Positions 61,532 through 64,000 of a DNA stretch of 64,000 bases are shown here, in pieces. How positions within the stretch are numbered: the stretch's first letter is position 1; every line of letters begins with the position of its first letter. The position numbers and the translations under genes were made by a program. The notes under the pieces are model-generated. The model ran no database searches. It saw nothing but the letters and a program-made list of their open reading frames with translations, and was not told the DNA's origin. This DNA comes from Parasporobacterium paucivorans DSM 15970 (GTDB taxonomy: Bacteria; Bacillota; Clostridia; Lachnospirales; Lachnospiraceae). The stretch lies in NCBI RefSeq assembly GCF_900141895.1, contig NZ_FQYT01000005.1, forward strand, positions 62,001 to 126,000, read 5' to 3'.

Positions 61532-62236
61532 ATGAAGATAACCTACGTGCGGCATAGCTGTTTCACACTGGAAATAGAGAAGACAGTATTAATTTTTGAT
61601 TATTTTAACGGAAAGCTTCCAAAGTTTGACAGGAAGAAAACAATCTGCGTTTTTTCCAGCCACGGGCATATGGATCATTTCAACAAAAAGATTTTCAGGC
61701 TGGCTGACATATATGAAAATGTTTATTTTATTCTGTCTGACGATATAAGGGAACAGGTGGATGTTCATAGCCTGCCCCTCGCCACAGAAGGGAAAATACT
61801 GTATATGGGGCCGGACGAGCTGCTGCAGCTGGAGAACATGGGTATAAGGACTTTGCAGTCCACGGACCTGGGAGTGGCGTTCATAATCCGGATGGAAGGA
61901 CTGTCTATTTATCACGGCGGCGACCTCCATTGGTGGTCCTGGAATTCGGAGGGTGAAGAATTCAATGATAATATGAAAAAAGCTTTTCTTCATGAGATGG
62001 ATAAAATAAAAGGAGAACGGTTTGATGTAGCCTTCCTGCCTCTTGATCCTAGGCTCCAGGAGAGATATTCCTGGGGATTCGACTATTTTATGAGAAATAC
62101 ATATACCGAACTGGCCATTCCCATGCATTTCTGGAATAATTATAAATCCCTGGCAGCTTTCAGGGAAATGGAATGTGCCCAGGAGTATAGAGATAAGATC
62201 ATGCTGATTACACACCGGGAGGAGACACTGCTTTGA
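61532..62236 (+). CDS. MBL-fold metal-dependent hydrolase (UlaG-like)
   Basis: A 234-residue metallo-beta-lactamase fold protein. It opens ITYVRHSCFTLEIEKTVLIF and has the metal motif SSHGHMDHFN (HxHxDH), then IYHGGDLHWWSW and AIPMHFWNNY with the final histidine, as in the UlaG-like branch of hydrolases. The substrate is unknown. GAGGTGAG precedes the ATG by 6 bases. The last codons overlap the TTG start of the first chromate transporter gene by 4 bases, so the three genes form an operon. Confidence 0.88.
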   Translation: MKITYVRHSCFTLEIEKTVLIFDYFNGKLPKFDRKKTICVFSSHGHMDHFNKKIFRLADIYENVYFILSDDIREQVDVHSLPLATEGKILYMGPDELLQLENMGIRTLQSTDLGVAFIIRMEGLSIYHGGDLHWWSWNSEGEEFNDNMKKAFLHEMDKIKGERFDVAFLPLDPRLQERYSWGFDYFMRNTYTELAIPMHFWNNYKSLAAFREMECAQEYRDKIMLITHREETLL

Positions 62237-62790
62237 AAATTGATGTCCGGTTTTATCTGACCCTGTTTAAAACCACCTTTTATCTGAGTGCGTTTACCTT
62301 TGGGGGCGGATATGTGATTGTCCCGCTTATGAAGAAGAAGTTTGTCGAGGAGCTGGAATGGATTGAAGAACGGGAAATGCTGGATTTTGTGGCCATCGGC
62401 CAGTCGGCTCCGGGGGTAATGGCCGTAAACACATCCATCCTGGTAGGGTACAGGCTGGCGGGAATGCCGGGTGCTCTGATCAGCACCCTTGGAACCGTTC
62501 TGCCTCCTCTGATAACTATTTCCATTTTATCCATTGTGTATAAAACCTTCCAGGAAAACATCCTGGCAAGGTACCTGCTCAAGGGCCTGCAGGCAGGGGT
62601 GGCGGCGATTATCCTGGATGTGACTATAACGATGATTGTAAATGTGTTCAGGAAAAAAGAAATCGTGTCAGACCTGATTTTGGTTGTGTCTTTTATATTG
62701 GCCTTTTTTCTCAAGGCCAATCTGATTCTGCTGATTCTGCTTTTTGGAATATCCGGAGCTCTTGCGTCAGTTCTGTATAGGAATAAATAA
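62233..62790 (+). CDS. chromate transporter, first half-length subunit
   Basis: A 185-residue CHR protein with about six helices: FYLSAFTFGGGYVIVPLMKK, the EEREMLDFVAIGQSAPGVMA stretch and NTSILVGYRLAGMPGALIST. Short chromate transporters work as pairs of homologous half-proteins with opposite topology. Translation starts at TTG 62233, behind GGAGG, overlapping the MBL stop codon. CHR proteins move chromate or sulfate in some bacteria; the native substrate in anaerobes is unclear. Confidence 0.9.
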   Translation: MKIDVRFYLTLFKTTFYLSAFTFGGGYVIVPLMKKKFVEELEWIEEREMLDFVAIGQSAPGVMAVNTSILVGYRLAGMPGALISTLGTVLPPLITISILSIVYKTFQENILARYLLKGLQAGVAAIILDVTITMIVNVFRKKEIVSDLILVVSFILAFFLKANLILLILLFGISGALASVLYRNK

Positions 62791-62807
62791 TTCGGGAGAT
62801 TAATGAA

Positions 62808-63371
62808 TTGATATATATTAAGCTGTTAATAGTGTTTTTCCAGATAGGCCTTTTCAGTATCGGCGGGGGCTATGCCATGATTCCTCTCATACAGGAGATG
62901 GTTGTAAAAAACAGCGGATGGATAACCATGAGGGAATTCGCGGACCTCGTGGCCATTTCCCAGATGACCCCGGGACCCATTGGAATCAACGCGGCCACTT
63001 TTGCGGGGCTGAAGGCAGCAGGATTGCTGGGAGGAATTGTAGCAACAATCGGCTGTGTTCTGCCTTCCCTGATTATTGTATTGATATTGGCACGGCTGTA
63101 TCGCAGATACGGCAATGTCAGGATTATTCAAGGTGCTTTCAAGGGAATCCGGCCAGTGGTAGTGGCACTGATTGCCACAGCTGGTCTGGCAATAATCAAC
63201 ATAGCGGTATGGCACGGAGAAACGATTTCCATGAAGACCCTGGATGTGGGGGCGCTGGCAATTACCGTTGCGGCCTTTGCGGCCATGCGGTTTCGCAGAA
63301 TCAATATTATTTGGATCATGCTGGGAGCCGGTGCATTGGGAGTTTTGGAATATGTTTTCACTATAGTGTAA
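62808..63371 (+). CDS. chromate transporter, second half-length subunit
   Basis: A 187-residue paralog of the preceding protein: GLFSIGGGYAMIPLIQEMVV, REFADLVAISQMTPGPIGIN and ATFAGLKAAGLLGGIVATIG. The P-G-P-I-G-I-N stretch is conserved in the family. TTG 62808 has GGGAG about 10 bases upstream. Together with the first half it should form the functional heterodimer. A terminator follows at once. Confidence 0.9.
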   Translation: MIYIKLLIVFFQIGLFSIGGGYAMIPLIQEMVVKNSGWITMREFADLVAISQMTPGPIGINAATFAGLKAAGLLGGIVATIGCVLPSLIIVLILARLYRRYGNVRIIQGAFKGIRPVVVALIATAGLAIINIAVWHGETISMKTLDVGALAITVAAFAAMRFRRINIIWIMLGAGALGVLEYVFTIV

Positions 63372-63376
63372 TGCTG

Positions 63377-63411
63377 AAAAATACAGACATGCTGGTTCTG
63401 TATTTTTTTTT
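63377..63411 (+). terminator. terminator after chromate transporter genes
   Basis: AAAAATACAGA (63377-63387) pairs with TCTGTATTTTT (63397-63407), followed by further T. It is 6 bases after the stop codon. Confidence 0.85.
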
Positions 63412-63412
63412 G

Positions 63413-63461
63413 CACATATCTTTACACCTGTCTTGTCAGCTGTAAAGATATGTGTTATACT
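63413..63461 (+). promoter_or_regulatory. nadA promoter under a 42-bp palindrome, NiaR-like operator
   Basis: Two 20-base arms (63413-63432 and 63435-63454) match at 18 of 20 positions, the outer 14 perfectly. The centre (ACACCTGTC-TT-GTCAGCTGT) resembles the NiaR (YrxA) niacin-repressor box as I recall it. The -35 TTGTCA (63433-63438) starts at the centre of the dyad and the -10 TATACT (63456-63461) follows after 17 bases, so binding would block the promoter of nadA. Confidence 0.72.
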
Positions 63462-63508
63462 TCTTGCACAGAAATGCAGGTTTGCGATTTTGAAAGGAGA
63501 AACAGGTA

Positions 63509-64000
63509 ATGGTTAGTTTGACAGATAAAATCAATGCGTTAAAGAAAGAAAAGGATGCAGTTATCCTGGCGCATTATTATGTAAATGATGAAGTGCAGGA
63601 AATAGCCGATTTTGTGGGGGATTCCTACGCGCTTGCCAAGATAGCAACGACGGTTCCCCAGAAGACGATTCTGTTCTGCGGAGTGTATTTTATGGGGGAA
63701 AGTGCCAAAATCCTCAGTCCCGAAAAGATGGTGCTGATGCCGGACGTGTATGCGGACTGTCCTATGGCCCACATGGCAGACATGGAAAAAATCCAGGAGG
63801 TAAGGAAGGTATACGATGACCTGGCAGTTGTCTGCTATGTCAACTCAACGGCTGAGACGAAAGCATATTCGGACGTGTGTGTGACTTCCTCCAATGCATT
63901 GAAGATTGTCAGAAATCTTCCACAGAAGAACATTTATTTTATTCCGGATGAAAACCTGGGAAGGTATGTGGCAAGCCAGCTCCCGGAAAAGAATTTTATT
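63509..64000 (+). CDS. nadA: quinolinate synthase, 3' end outside window
   Basis: The first 164 residues of NadA, which condenses iminoaspartate with dihydroxyacetone phosphate to quinolinate in NAD synthesis. VILAHYYVNDEVQEIADFVG with the following DSYALAK, the FCGVYFMGESAKILSPEK stretch, and the first cluster ligand cysteine in VYADCPMA are all present, then VCYVNSTAETKAYSD and IPDENLGRYV. AAAGGAG is 9 bases before ATG 63509. A palindrome at its promoter suggests repression by niacin through NiaR. The nadB and nadC genes would be expected beyond the window. Confidence 0.95.
   Translation, partial: MVSLTDKINALKKEKDAVILAHYYVNDEVQEIADFVGDSYALAKIATTVPQKTILFCGVYFMGESAKILSPEKMVLMPDVYADCPMAHMADMEKIQEVRKVYDDLAVVCYVNSTAETKAYSDVCVTSSNALKIVRNLPQKNIYFIPDENLGRYVASQLPEKNFI

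Noticed and set aside
1-64000. CRISPR arrays, tRNA or rRNA genes, insertion sequences, prophage or attachment sites
   Set aside because: No regular direct repeats, no tRNA-like T-loop sequence outside genes, and no transposase or integrase frames were found on reading both strands.

Overview
The window is low-GC DNA from a strictly anaerobic Firmicute of the class Clostridia. This follows from AGGAGG-type ribosome sites, several TTG and GTG starts, a group B [FeFe] hydrogenase, a MetV/RnfC-type methylenetetrahydrofolate reductase, an enoate reductase, a rubredoxin and many ferredoxin motifs. It is chromosomal housekeeping and accessory DNA. I see no phage, insertion sequence, CRISPR array, rRNA or tRNA. 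The first gene (lipoprotein) and last gene (nadA) run off the window.

Region by region. 1-4880: a lipoprotein, an acetyltransferase, MerR and TetR regulators that each have a palindromic operator inside their own promoter, and Lon protease. 5112-9842: transketolase and small membrane proteins (DUF4389, DUF1232, DedA, CmpB-like). 9891-13668: a GT-C membrane glycosyltransferase, a polyprenyl-phosphate GT2 and an MFS exporter. 13711-16335 (minus): an MgtA-type P-type ATPase. 16660-26489: a redox and one-carbon locus with an enoate reductase, a PucR-type regulator, a NuoE-like thioredoxin-fold ferredoxin, an [FeFe] hydrogenase, an MBL protein, a MetV-RnfC fusion, MetV and MetF. 26612-30386: a MarR-controlled divergent locus (DsbA-like protein, azoreductase, extradiol dioxygenase). 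30510-37857: membrane proteins, a CDF metal transporter, a lipocalin, YfhO, and a membrane-anchored PIG-L deacetylase.

37876-44215 is an ABC-2 exporter operon. It has two paralogous permeases flanking a secreted NEW3-like protein, then a TSP3-repeat lipoprotein and a two-component system. 44503-52594 looks like a glycolipid synthesis and translocation operon: a GT28 (MGDG-synthase-like) enzyme, an MFS protein, DUF2127, an extracytoplasmic metallophosphoesterase, a TVP38/VTT protein, a transmembrane protein joining a metal-site-less phosphoesterase domain to a GT4 glycosyltransferase, and a lysophospholipid-type acyltransferase. The GT4 fusion and its operon are the best candidate here for an undescribed system.

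52636-55359 holds a nickel/cobalt (NiCo, czcD-type) riboswitch with an overlapping terminator, controlling a P-type ATPase that would otherwise be called a Ca2+ pump. 55529-61381 carries a DUF362 ferredoxin, a short rubredoxin gene, purine nucleoside phosphorylase, a TldD/TldE pair, a small acetyltransferase and thioredoxin. 61532-64000 has an MBL protein coupled to a two-gene chromate transporter, then nadA behind a long palindrome that overlaps its promoter and resembles a NiaR operator.

Starts were moved from the longest open frame wherever a Shine-Dalgarno sequence or domain boundary favoured another codon. All family calls come from reading motifs by eye; no database search was run.
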